Origin: Faucicola sp902506215
GTDB lineage: Bacteria > Pseudomonadota > Gammaproteobacteria > Pseudomonadales > Moraxellaceae
Assembly: GCA_016888885.1 (NCBI GenBank)
Contig: CP069437.1
Location: forward strand, 1,488,001-1,552,000
Reading direction: 5' to 3'
DNA length: 64,000 nt
A program made the translations under genes and the position numbers. Under the pieces are notes generated by a model. The model searched no databases. It was given only the letters and a program-made list of their open reading frames with translations, and was not told the DNA's origin. Below are positions 1 through 12,480 of the stretch, in pieces (within the stretch, counting starts at the first letter, position 1; each line of letters begins with the position of its first letter).

Positions 1-668
1 TCACCACCACCATCGATGGCGTAACAACTGAGCTGAAAAATGCAGGTCAAGCCATGTCACCGTACGTCACCAAACAAAGCGAAATCGGCGTGAAATACGA
101 CCGCGGCGTTATCGGTGCAGGTCTCACCGCTTTTCAAACCAACAAGCCGCGTTATACTACCGTTGATACTACCTTTGAAGCGCACGGCAAAAACCAACAT
201 AAAGGCGTTGAGCTCAATGTATATGGACAACCCACCGCCAATATTCGAGTGCTAGGCGGCGTGACCTTCCTTGATACCCAGCAAAAAGACACCGGTAGCG
301 ATGCCACTGAAGGGAAGCAAGTTATCGGTGCAGCAAAACACCTGTTGAATCTAGGGCTAGAATATGACTTACCCCAAGTAGATGGCTTAACCTTAACAGG
401 CGATGTCATCCATACCGGCAAACGTTACGCCAATGATGCCAACACCCTAAAAGTCGATGGCTACACCACTGTGGATTTGGGCGCAAGATATAAAACCCAA
501 CTTGCCGGTAAAGCAGTCACGCTCAAAGGGGTGATTGCCAACGTCACCGATAAAGACTACTGGTCATCGGTAGGCGGTTATGAAAATACGGCAGGTGACA
601 ACGGTGCAGGCTATCTTACCTTAGGTGAGCCACGCACATTGAAGCTGTCAGCGACCTTTGATTTTTAA
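1..668 (+). CDS. TonB-dependent siderophore receptor, C-terminal part (5' end outside window)
   Basis: The reading frame is open from base 3 and ends with TAA at 666-668, so this is the 3' portion of a longer gene. The roughly 221 visible residues alternate like outer-membrane beta strands and end in Phe (ATFDF), the C-terminal signature recognised by the BAM machinery. The stretch GVELNVYGQP, the TGKRYANDAN region and the late VTDKDYWSSV segment resemble the last barrel strands of FhuE/FiuA-like ferric-siderophore receptors. The plug domain and TonB box would lie upstream and are not seen. The next genes (ABC exporter, receptor remnant, siderophore-interacting reductase) fit an iron-uptake locus. 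The ligand cannot be deduced. Confidence 0.85.
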   Translation, partial: TTTIDGVTTELKNAGQAMSPYVTKQSEIGVKYDRGVIGAGLTAFQTNKPRYTTVDTTFEAHGKNQHKGVELNVYGQPTANIRVLGGVTFLDTQQKDTGSDATEGKQVIGAAKHLLNLGLEYDLPQVDGLTLTGDVIHTGKRYANDANTLKVDGYTTVDLGARYKTQLAGKAVTLKGVIANVTDKDYWSSVGGYENTAGDNGAGYLTLGEPRTLKLSATFDF

Positions 669-763
669 TTTTACCCATTGTTATCGTTTGCCATCGGATG
701 AAGCTTGCTTTGTCCGATTTTTATTTGAGACTGGCTAAAAAATAAAAGCTAAACAGGAAATAC

Positions 764-2458
764 ATGTTCCCTACTACCATGCCCCTTATGACCCTCATCT
801 GGCAACAGCACCGTATTGCCTTTATCAAAGTCATCTTGCTCAATCTGCTTAATGCCTTGGTGAATGTCGCTATTATCGCCTTTATTAACCGTTTTTTAAT
901 CACAGCAGTCGGCACTGATAATCCCCTCTTAGGCAGTTGGCAGATATTAGCGGTATTTTTGGTAGCGATTATGGGTTTATTAGCGACAACGTTTATGTCA
1001 CAGCTTGCCTTGACTAAGTTAGGGCATCGCTTTGTGTTTGAATTGCGTTCGCAACTGATAAAACGTATCTTAGACACTTCAATCGCCCAAGTTGAAAAAA
1101 TCGGTAGTGCCAAGCTGTTAGCCAGCTTAACTACCGATGTGCAGTCGATTACCGTGGCGTTTGTACGCCTGCCTGAGCTGGTGCAAGGGGTGATTATTTG
1201 CACGGCGACCGCGGTTTATTTGGGGTTTTTATCTCTGCCAATGCTACTTGTGGTCATGGGGTGTATTACGCTGACCATTTTTATCAGCAGTAAACTCGTT
1301 GGTCATGTGTATGCCCATTTAGCCACATTACGAGAGATCAATGACGCACTGTATCAAGATTATCAAGCAGTGATTGATGGAAGAAAAGAACTTGCCTTAA
1401 ATCGTGAACGTGCCAAACGTCTATTTACTAATGATTATCAACGCCACGCAAGCGACTATTTCAAGCATATTGTTAAAGCCGATACTTTTCATCTATCAGC
1501 CGTAAGCTGGTCAAATATTATGATGTTTGCCGTAATTGGGGTGATTTATGCCCTAGCAAATATTTATCACTGGGTAGATACCGCCACCGCTACTACCTTT
1601 GCCCTCACCGTATTATTTATCCAGTCGCCTCTACTGATGGCGATTGGGGCATTTCCCACCGTGCAAACGGCTAAAGTTGCCTTGGAAAAAATACAATCAT
1701 TACAGCTTGCCGACTATAGCCCAAATTTTGATACCCAAATTTTAACCCCCAATTGGCAAGTCATTACTTTTAAAAATATAAATTATCAGTATGACAATAG
1801 CGCAAATTTTGGCTTAAAACATATCAACTTTACCTTAAAACGGGGCGAAGTGGTGTTTTTAATTGGCGCCAATGGTAGCGGAAAATCTACACTTGCCAAG
1901 CTCATTACAGGGTTATATCAGCCTAAATTTGCGGAAAACACGGGTATTTTTATCGATAATCAGCCTGTCGTCTCAGAACATTACCCCCATTATCGCCAGT
2001 TATTTTCAGCGATTTATAGCGATTTTTATCTGTTTAAAACTGTGATGGGAAGCGCGCAAAATGCGCCCAATGCTGAGTTAATCGACAATTGGCTTGATAT
2101 CTTAGCCATCAAAGAAAAAGTCAGCGTCACCGATAACCAACTGAGCGCTACCGAGCTTTCGCAAGGGCAGCGCAAACGCCTTGCCATGCTGCTTGCTGTC
2201 GCCGAAGAAAAGTCTATTTTACTGCTTGATGAATGGGCTGCCGACCAAGACCCTGCCTATCGCCGTGTGTTTTATCACCATATTATTCCCATGCTGCAGA
2301 AAATGGGCAAAACGCTTTTTATTATTAGTCATGATGACAGCTATTTTGAAAAGGCAGATAGATTGTTGATGATGAAAAATGGCGAACTCAGCGAGCTAAC
2401 CGGTTTGCAACGCGAAAAAGCCAGTCTAGATGCCATTACAGTGATTGGTGAGCATTAA
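764..2458 (+). CDS. Cyclic-peptide/siderophore-type ABC exporter (PvdE/YojI family)
   Basis: A 564-residue fused transporter. The N-terminal half (about residues 1-300) has six hydrophobic segments; the C-terminal half is an ATPase. Visible motifs are Walker A GANGSGKST (about 367-375), a modified signature region LSQGQRKRLA, and Walker B running into LLLDEWAADQDPAYRR. The DEWAADQDP string is characteristic of the cyclic-peptide export family that includes YojI and PvdE. PvdE moves pyoverdine precursors to the periplasm. The ATG at 764 follows GGAA with 4-5 nt spacing; ATG 782 is an alternative. It lies between TonB receptor genes, which suggests siderophore handling, but no peptide synthetase is visible, so it may process an imported ferric siderophore or export something made elsewhere. 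Confidence 0.85.
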   Translation: MFPTTMPLMTLIWQQHRIAFIKVILLNLLNALVNVAIIAFINRFLITAVGTDNPLLGSWQILAVFLVAIMGLLATTFMSQLALTKLGHRFVFELRSQLIKRILDTSIAQVEKIGSAKLLASLTTDVQSITVAFVRLPELVQGVIICTATAVYLGFLSLPMLLVVMGCITLTIFISSKLVGHVYAHLATLREINDALYQDYQAVIDGRKELALNRERAKRLFTNDYQRHASDYFKHIVKADTFHLSAVSWSNIMMFAVIGVIYALANIYHWVDTATATTFALTVLFIQSPLLMAIGAFPTVQTAKVALEKIQSLQLADYSPNFDTQILTPNWQVITFKNINYQYDNSANFGLKHINFTLKRGEVVFLIGANGSGKSTLAKLITGLYQPKFAENTGIFIDNQPVVSEHYPHYRQLFSAIYSDFYLFKTVMGSAQNAPNAELIDNWLDILAIKEKVSVTDNQLSATELSQGQRKRLAMLLAVAEEKSILLLDEWAADQDPAYRRVFYHHIIPMLQKMGKTLFIISHDDSYFEKADRLLMMKNGELSELTGLQREKASLDAITVIGEH

Positions 2459-2487
2459 ACAGTCGACATGGATTGCCCTAAAACTAG

Positions 2488-3054
2488 TTAAAGCGGATTA
2501 AATATAACAGCTCAGCAGACAAAGCCACCAAGGCTACGCTGTCTGCCTACGATATCACGCGCAAAAATGACAAGGTCACTGCCATCGACTGGACCAAACA
2601 GACCCAAACAGGTGAAACCACGTCCAAAGGTTTTGAAATTTCTGCCGATCATCGTTTCAACGATTGGTTAAATGTGGGTGTCGGCTATGGTTATGTCGAT
2701 GCCGAAATCACCAAGGATGAGTTTAATCCGCAACTGGTCGGCAATACCCCGCAACAAATTGCCAAGCACAACGCCACACTGTGGGCAAGTATGAAACCCA
2801 ACGCCAAAACCGCGGTGCAAGTGGGTGTGCGCCACATCGCTGGGATGCAGATTGATAGAGAGAACTCAGATACTTTGCCAAGCGTCACCTTGGTCGATTT
2901 GGCTGGCAGTTATCAAATTAACCCCATGCTTGATGTGGGTTTAACGGTCAGTAACTTGTTTGACAAAACCTACGTCGGTAGTTGCTATGACCGCAACAAT
3001 TGCTGGATGGGCGCAGAGCGACAAGCCAGTGTTAGCTTAACCGCGAAGTTTTAA
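2488..3054 (+). pseudogene. C-terminal remnant of a second TonB-dependent siderophore receptor
   Basis: The frame is open from 2488, just after in-frame stops at 2479 and 2485, to TAA at 3054: about 188 residues. It contains LSAYDITRKND, a hallmark strand of FhuA/FoxA-like receptors, then GFEISADHRF, VGYGYVDAEI, NTPQQIAKHNATLW, VSNLFDKTYVGSC and a C-terminal Phe (LTAKF). Only the last barrel third is present: the signal peptide, plug and first strands are missing. Homology begins about 30 nt after the ABC exporter stop, so a deletion or rearrangement joined the exporter to the middle of a receptor gene. An internal ATG (2674) gives a 126-residue ORF, but that could not form a barrel. It is distinct in sequence from the receptor at 1-668. 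Confidence 0.75.
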
Positions 3055-3074
3055 TCATGTTCATAAATCTAAAC

Positions 3075-3100
3075 AAAGGACTTGTCACCCCAAGTCCTTT
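3075..3100 (+). terminator. Possible terminator hairpin
   Basis: A perfect 9-bp stem, AAAGGACTT/AAGTCCTTT, with an 8-nt loop lies 20 nt after the receptor remnant. Only a short, C-interrupted T run follows, so termination strength is uncertain. Confidence 0.45.
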
Positions 3101-3131
3101 CCTTATCGCCCTTTAACAAAAATTACATGCT

Positions 3132-4226
3132 ATGCACCCAGAAAATCTGACTTTATTTGATGACCCCGAAATTGCCGACATCATCGATCACATCAACGAA
3201 GACCACAGCGATGATATGAAGCACATGGCGTTAGGCTTGCTAAACTTAACCAAGGTTCAGCAAAAAACCTTGAAAAATGCAACCTTGCGCCAAATTTATC
3301 AACAAGGCTTGCTGTTGGATTTGCAATTTGCGCAAAACGAGCCGCACTTAGACAATCAGCTTTTGGCATTTAGTGAGCCGACCCAAACCCTTGAAAAATT
3401 CAACGACCAATATGTCGCCTTATTGCAGCGCAGTGACCGCAAACAAGGTAAAAAAACCATTGACATCAAGCAGCGTCAATTTTGCCTGCAAAGCGTGGAA
3501 GCGGTCAGTCACCATATGTATCGTTTGACAGTGCAAACCGATAGCGATTTATCCGATTTACCGGCAGGTTATGCGTTTTTGTTTGATGTCAAACTGCCCG
3601 ACACCGACCTAAAAAAACACCCCCGCCCCTACCGCTATTATACGCTTCGCAAGGCATGGCAAACGGTGAATGAAAACGGTGAAACGCAAAACCTGGCTTG
3701 GATAGATATTTATTGTCATGGAGAAAAAAACGGCGAAATCAGTCTTGGCGAAACTTGGGTAAAATCGTTAAAAACAGGCGATGTTTTTACCAGTGAGCGA
3801 GAATTTCCCGAAAAAATCGACCATCTCGATGTTAATCAGCCACAGGGACAAAGTCTATTAATCGCTGACGAAACCTCACTGCCGACCGTAGCCAGACTGT
3901 TAGAGCGGTGGCAAATGACCGAGCAGACAATACCGCCGATTATACTGACCTTTTTGCAAAGCCCGCTAGATTTGGCTTATTTAGAAGACGTTTTAGCCCA
4001 GTATCCTGCAACGGTGTTGCCAATTGTGGCGAATGATAACCAACTGCCCCATACGCAGATTTTCACGACCCTACAAGATTTTTTACAACAACATCCTCGC
4101 CAAATTGACCACATCTGGGGTGGGCTTGAAGCGACAACAACGAAAAAACTGCGTTTGCTATTGGATGAATTATTACAGTTAAGTCGGGATAATAGCGTAC
4201 TTAAGGTGTATTGGCGAGCAAGCTAA
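3132..4226 (+). CDS. Siderophore-interacting protein (ferric-siderophore reductase) with N-terminal DUF2470-like region
   Basis: 364 residues. The N-terminal ~90 residues contain IIDHINEDHSDDM, the pattern of the DUF2470/haem-utilisation fold. From about residue 110 the protein follows the ViuB/YqjH siderophore-interacting family, with the FAD-binding stretch RPYRYYTLRKA and a C-terminal NAD(P)H-binding-like part. Family members reduce cytoplasmic ferric siderophores with a flavin to release Fe(II). The ending HIWGGLEATTTKKLR...VYWRAS matches the family (W-x-GE...-GYWR type). It follows the receptor remnant in the same orientation and probably belongs with it. No clear Shine-Dalgarno precedes the ATG at 3132, so translation initiation is uncertain. 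Confidence 0.8.
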   Translation: MHPENLTLFDDPEIADIIDHINEDHSDDMKHMALGLLNLTKVQQKTLKNATLRQIYQQGLLLDLQFAQNEPHLDNQLLAFSEPTQTLEKFNDQYVALLQRSDRKQGKKTIDIKQRQFCLQSVEAVSHHMYRLTVQTDSDLSDLPAGYAFLFDVKLPDTDLKKHPRPYRYYTLRKAWQTVNENGETQNLAWIDIYCHGEKNGEISLGETWVKSLKTGDVFTSEREFPEKIDHLDVNQPQGQSLLIADETSLPTVARLLERWQMTEQTIPPIILTFLQSPLDLAYLEDVLAQYPATVLPIVANDNQLPHTQIFTTLQDFLQQHPRQIDHIWGGLEATTTKKLRLLLDELLQLSRDNSVLKVYWRAS

Positions 4227-4429
4227 GGGTTATCCTATAATTGGGCAGACTATCAAATGCGTCTTTGGGTGCGTGGTAGTAACATTGGTTGTTTGCAGAG
4301 TCGCTTGACGGTAGGCAGCGAATTTTATTAGCCCGTAGCTATTCATCTCATCATTTTGTCACGCAACCTTTCTATGATATTTCACAAATTTATCAACGCT
4401 CTTATTTGAGCCTAATTTAGTGAGCGATC

Positions 4430-6511
4430 ATGAACTATACAACCCATCATTATAAAAACCATCATTATAAGAATACGCAAATCAAGCGCATTTGCCTCAC
4501 CACATCCATGATTGTAGCAAGCATGTCACTTGTTGCTTGTAATAACAATAATAATGATAGTAATGACCCTAAACCACAGCAAATCGCTACCAATACCAAC
4601 CTTAACTTTACTATTCTTGAAACGTCAGATTTGCATAATAATGTCATGAGTTATGACTATTACAAGTTGACAGAAGACAAAAGTTTTGGGCTTGAGCGAA
4701 CCGCAACGCTTATCGATAACGCTCGTAGTGAATCTGCCAATAATATCTTGCTAGATAACGGTGATACCATTCAAGGTAGTGCTTTAGGTGACTATCAAGC
4801 AACGGTGAACCCTGTCAAATGCAACGAAACACTGGGCATCTATAAGGTTATGAATGACCTAAAGTATGATGCAGGTACGATTGGTAACCATGAATTCAAC
4901 TATGGGTTGAACTATCTTAATCAAATTACAGGCAGTCAGTTTAATGTTGATGGCATAACCGCAAGTGCCAGTGCTTGTAAAGGACCTGACTTTCCCTTGG
5001 TTTTATCCAATGTCATTAGTTCTCGCAATAATCAGCCACTGTTTAAGCCTTATAAAATCATTACCAAAACCTTTACGGCAACCACACCAGATGGTAAGAC
5101 GGTTACAGTACCGCTAAAAATTGGTATCATTGGATTTACCACACCCGGTATTATGCAATGGGATAAAAAATGGCTAGACGGCAAAGTCACCACCGCCGGT
5201 GCAAAAGAAATGGCAGAAAAATATGTGCCACAAATGAAAACTGAAGGTGCAGATGTCATTGTCGCCTTGTCGCATGGTGGTATTGATACCTCACCATACA
5301 GCCCAACAATGGAAAACGCCAGTTGGCATCTATCACAAGTGGCAGGTATTGATGCGATTTTAATGGGACACACACATCAAGTGTTTCCTGATGCTAATAG
5401 CAAAGACACCCGCCTAGACCAAGCAGGTATTGATAAAGTTAATGGCTTTTTAAACAACGTACCTGCGGTCATGCCAAGTTTTTGGGGCAAAGGGTTAGGC
5501 GTCATCAAATTGAATTTAACCTTTGATGGCAAAAAATGGGTCGTCAATAAAAACAATACCAAAGTGGAAGTGCGTACTATCCAAAATGCTGATAAAACTT
5601 TTGTAGCAGCTAACCCGCGAGTGGCTCAATTAATTCAAGCAGAACATAATGCCACTATTAATTATGTCAAAACCCCAATCGGTACATCAGATTTCTCAAT
5701 GACTTCTTACTTTGCTGATGTGGGTGATGTGTCAGCGATTCAAGTGGTCAACCAAGCGCAAGCCAACTATATTAGCGATTATATTAACGCCAATTTGCCA
5801 CAATATAAAGATGTCCCTGTGTTATCGGTGAGTGCCCCATTTAAAAGCGGATTTGCAGGGGGTTCAGATTATACGGATGTTGCTCAAGGCAATATCGCCA
5901 TTAACAATGCGGCTGATTTGTATCTGTATCCAAATACCGTGTTTGCAGTAAAAATACAAGGCAGTGACATCAAAAAATGGCTAGAGAATGCTGCCAAACG
6001 TTTTAATCAAATAAACCCAAGCCTTACTACGCCACAAGCGTTAATCAGCACTTTTCCGGGGTACAACTTTGATATGTTTACCTCACCCGATGTGCAATAT
6101 GAGATTGATGTGACTAAACCTATCGGTAGCCGTATCCAAAACTTAACCTATAAAGGCAAGCCGATTGAAGAAAATGCGCCATTTATCATCGCAACCAATA
6201 ACTATCGTGCATCAGGTCTAAAGGAGTACTACAGCATCAATAGTAGCAATGTAGTTGAATCACCGGATGCCAATCGTGATGTGCTGATTAACTACATCAA
6301 AGCGACTAAAAATTTATCATTAACCAATAATGGTAGCAGTCGTAGCTGGCGATTCATCAAAGTAAAAACAGCGAGTCCTGTAACCTTTAAATCGAGTGCA
6401 AACAAAATTGACTTTGCCCAAAAAGCAGGATTAACCAATATTAGCGTCGTAAATAATGACGACGGTTCAAATAAGGGCTTGGCAGATTATGCGATAGATT
6501 TATCAAAATAA
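4430..6511 (+). CDS. cpdB: 2',3'-cyclic-nucleotide 2'-phosphodiesterase/3'-nucleotidase, lipoprotein
   Basis: 693 residues with a lipoprotein signal: basic start, hydrophobic core, lipobox LVAC at about residues 34-37, then an Asn-rich tether. The metallophosphatase domain shows the metal and catalytic motifs in order: ETSDLHNNV (about 63), DNGDTIQGS (about 107), GNHEFNYG, ALSHGGID and MGHTHQVFP. The C-terminal 5'-nucleotidase substrate domain follows (FKSGFAGGSDYTD and the late NYRASG segment). SDLHNN with DYYKL is typical of CpdB rather than UshA. Such enzymes hydrolyse 2',3'-cyclic nucleotides and 3'-nucleotides in the periplasm to scavenge nucleosides and phosphate. The N-terminus carries a small duplication, HHYKN twice. 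A terminator follows directly, so the gene is probably monocistronic. Confidence 0.88.
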   Translation: MNYTTHHYKNHHYKNTQIKRICLTTSMIVASMSLVACNNNNNDSNDPKPQQIATNTNLNFTILETSDLHNNVMSYDYYKLTEDKSFGLERTATLIDNARSESANNILLDNGDTIQGSALGDYQATVNPVKCNETLGIYKVMNDLKYDAGTIGNHEFNYGLNYLNQITGSQFNVDGITASASACKGPDFPLVLSNVISSRNNQPLFKPYKIITKTFTATTPDGKTVTVPLKIGIIGFTTPGIMQWDKKWLDGKVTTAGAKEMAEKYVPQMKTEGADVIVALSHGGIDTSPYSPTMENASWHLSQVAGIDAILMGHTHQVFPDANSKDTRLDQAGIDKVNGFLNNVPAVMPSFWGKGLGVIKLNLTFDGKKWVVNKNNTKVEVRTIQNADKTFVAANPRVAQLIQAEHNATINYVKTPIGTSDFSMTSYFADVGDVSAIQVVNQAQANYISDYINANLPQYKDVPVLSVSAPFKSGFAGGSDYTDVAQGNIAINNAADLYLYPNTVFAVKIQGSDIKKWLENAAKRFNQINPSLTTPQALISTFPGYNFDMFTSPDVQYEIDVTKPIGSRIQNLTYKGKPIEENAPFIIATNNYRASGLKEYYSINSSNVVESPDANRDVLINYIKATKNLSLTNNGSSRSWRFIKVKTASPVTFKSSANKIDFAQKAGLTNISVVNNDDGSNKGLADYAIDLSK

Positions 6512-6546
6512 TCGCCAAAAAACTTGTATTTTATTTATCGTTAAAG

Positions 6547-6575
6547 AGTGTGGTAGTTGCCACACTTTTTCTTTT
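6547..6575 (+). terminator. Rho-independent terminator of cpdB
   Basis: Stem AGTGTGG (6547-6553) and CCACACT (6560-6566) with a 6-nt loop, followed by TTTTCTTTTTC. It lies 36 nt after the cpdB stop. Confidence 0.85.
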
Positions 6576-6753
6576 TCTATTTTATTAAGCTTTAAAAGGT
6601 ACAGCGGACAAGCTTTGGCATGCCATCCTTCTTACGTTTATACCAAATTTTACGACACTTTTGTTTTGTGGTTTGGTTTTCATAAAGGTAGTGTCTCAGC
6701 GTTTTAGGTCTCCGACAATACCCTATATAAAACATCTCGAGAACCCACAATGC

Positions 6754-6781
6754 AAAAACCCCCCTTACAGCAGTAAGGGGG
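6754..6781 (-). terminator. Rho-independent terminator of the rRNA operon
   Basis: Read on the minus strand, CCCCCTTAC and GTAAGGGGG form a 9-bp stem with a 4-nt loop followed by TTTTTG. It lies just beyond the 3' end of 5S rRNA. The 150 nt between this and the cpdB terminator show nothing else convincing. Confidence 0.9.
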
Positions 6782-6796
6782 TGTTTTGGGATAGGA

Positions 6797-6911
6797 AGCT
6801 GACGATGACCTACTCTCACATGGGCGAACCACACTACCATTGGCGCATTGGAGTTTCACTTCTGAGTTCGGGAAGGGATCAGGTGGGACCTCCAAGCTAT
6901 TATCGTCAGCA
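6797..6911 (-). rRNA. rrf: 5S ribosomal RNA
   Basis: Read on the minus strand, the ends GCTGACGATAATAGC and GGTCATCGTCAGC pair as 5S helix I. The conserved GGTCCCACCTGATCCC, CCCGAACTCAGAAGTGAAAC and GGTAGTGTGG segments are all present. Length is about 115 nt. It is the last gene of the operon, about 95 nt beyond 23S and just before the terminator. Ends are placed by homology to known 5S and may be off by 1-3 nt. Confidence 0.93.
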
Positions 6912-7008
6912 AAGGGGGATAGAGAAATGAGTTATTTTAAAAGTAAAGTATGAGCTATATCAAGCGAGGTGAATATCGTTATTACCTACAAAGCCATTTA
7001 GGCGTTGT

Positions 7009-9869
<2,861 letters not shown>

Positions 9870-10266
9870 TACAACCCTAAATAGCTTCATCTGTTGCCAA
9901 ATGAGTGACAGCTATTACTTGCTTTGCATCTCGAAATAATTCGAGATTTCAAGCAAGTGCTTACTGCAGTTTTCTATTTGAGTTATATTCGTAATGGTAA
10001 CGATCTTCACCTATGTTTACGCTTGATTCAGTTCTCTTTACTTTTAAGTAATCAGTTATTCCAATCATTTCTTTGGGTCTGATTGGCTGATTACTAAGGT
10101 TAATTATCTTCGTTGGAACTTGATAATTAACCCAGACTCATTTCTCTATGTTGTTATTGAATTATCAGACCTTCGTCAGGTCGTGATTTCTGATAAAACA
10201 GATTGAAGTAATCTCTTAATATGCTTACTAAATTACTCTGTCTGCTTTATTACGTTAAGCTAATTA
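9870..10266 (-). other. 23S-tRNA internal transcribed spacer with three hairpins
   Basis: Non-coding spacer of about 400 nt. It holds three strong inverted repeats. The first spans 9917-9958 (ACTTGCTT/AAGCAAGT enclosing ATCTCGAA/TTCGAGAT). The second spans 10047-10095 (AGTAATCAG/CTGATTACT enclosing CCAATCA/TGATTGG). The third spans 10098-10132 (GGTTAATTATC/GATAATTAACC, 11 bp). They probably fold in the pre-rRNA transcript and may guide processing. No gene is seen in the spacer. Confidence 0.7.
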
Positions 10267-10342
10267 TGGTGGAGCCAAGGAGAGTCGAACTCCTGACCTC
10301 CTGCGTGCAAGGCAGGCGCTCTACCAACTGAGCTATGGCCCC
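10267..10342 (-). tRNA. tRNA-Ala (anticodon TGC)
   Basis: A 76-nt cloverleaf on the minus strand, from GGGGCCATAGC to the encoded CCA end GGCTCCACCA. The anticodon arm is CTGCC TTGCAC-type with anticodon TGC. The T arm contains GTTCGAC. It is the second spacer tRNA, in the usual Ile-Ala order of gammaproteobacterial rRNA operons. Confidence 0.96.
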
Positions 10343-10353
10343 TAAGTAAGAGG

Positions 10354-10430
10354 TGGTGGGTCTAATAAGACTTGAACTTATGACCCCTGCCTTATCAAGG
10401 CAGTGCTCTAACCAACTGAGCTATAGACCC
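10354..10430 (-). tRNA. tRNA-Ile (anticodon GAT)
   Basis: A 77-nt cloverleaf on the minus strand, from GGGTCTATAGC to AGACCCACCA. Anticodon stem CTGCC/GGCAG encloses TTGATAA, giving anticodon GAT. The T loop is GTTCAAG. Only 11 nt separate it from tRNA-Ala. Confidence 0.96.
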
Positions 10431-10526
10431 TGAACGAAAATTACAAAGCATCGCTTTGCTCATCCTCGAATTAGCTTATTTATACACAAGAACAGCTTGC
10501 TGTGAATTCTCACTTAGTGCTTTAGT

Positions 10527-12058
<1,532 letters not shown>

Positions 12059-12287
12059 AATCTTTCTATCTATTGTCATCGCTATGCGATGTCAATAGAT
12101 TTAATTTGTTGACTCAATTATTTATACTGTCTTTGCTCAAATAAACTTACGAGTATCTTCACTCTGACAATACAATTAATTAAAGTCTTAATTTTATCGC
12201 CCTAAGTGAAAATCCACACAAGTTGTTCTTGTGTTTGTTGTTATTTAGTTCACAACATCATCGGCTGATGTCGTTAAGAAGGTCGCT
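12059..12287 (-). other. rRNA operon leader region
   Basis: Transcribed leader between the proximal promoter and 16S. It holds a hairpin at 12068-12100 (ATCTATTG/CAATAGAT enclosing CATCGC/GCGATG), the pre-16S processing strand at 12199-12234, and AT-rich sequence. I did not find a convincing boxA match. Confidence 0.6.
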
Positions 12288-12315
12288 ATTTTAACAGCTT
12301 ATTTTGTGTTGTCAA
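12288..12315 (-). promoter_or_regulatory. Proximal rRNA operon promoter
   Basis: On the minus strand, -35 TTGACA (12310-12315) and -10 TAAAAT (12288-12293) are separated by 16 bp. It points toward 16S and lies about 230 bp upstream of it. Confidence 0.75.
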
Positions 12316-12422
12316 TAACTTTTTTCTTTAATTTTTTATGACCGCTCAACTTATAATCTATATTAATTTAAGTTGTTGTTTTTACTACAGTTTGTGGCTG
12401 TAGTCGCTGCCAGTGAGTGCGT

Positions 12423-12450
12423 ATTATACGCTTTTCTTTCACCATGTCAA
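12423..12450 (-). promoter_or_regulatory. Distal rRNA operon promoter, consensus hexamers
   Basis: On the minus strand, perfect -35 TTGACA (12445-12450) and perfect -10 TATAAT (12423-12428) are separated by 16 bp. The A/T-rich stretch just upstream (12451-12490) could act as an UP element. It begins about 30 bp after the menA stop codon. Confidence 0.85.
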
Positions 12451-12480
12451 TACCACTGTGAAAAGTTTTTTCATTTATTT

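Noticed and set aside
721..1203. 160-codon minus-strand ORF
   Set aside because: It is fully antisense to the N-terminal membrane half of the ABC exporter and has no family features.
6592..6840. 82-codon minus-strand ORF between cpdB and 5S rRNA
   Set aside because: It starts inside 5S rRNA, runs through the rRNA operon terminator and has no recognisable domain or ribosome site.
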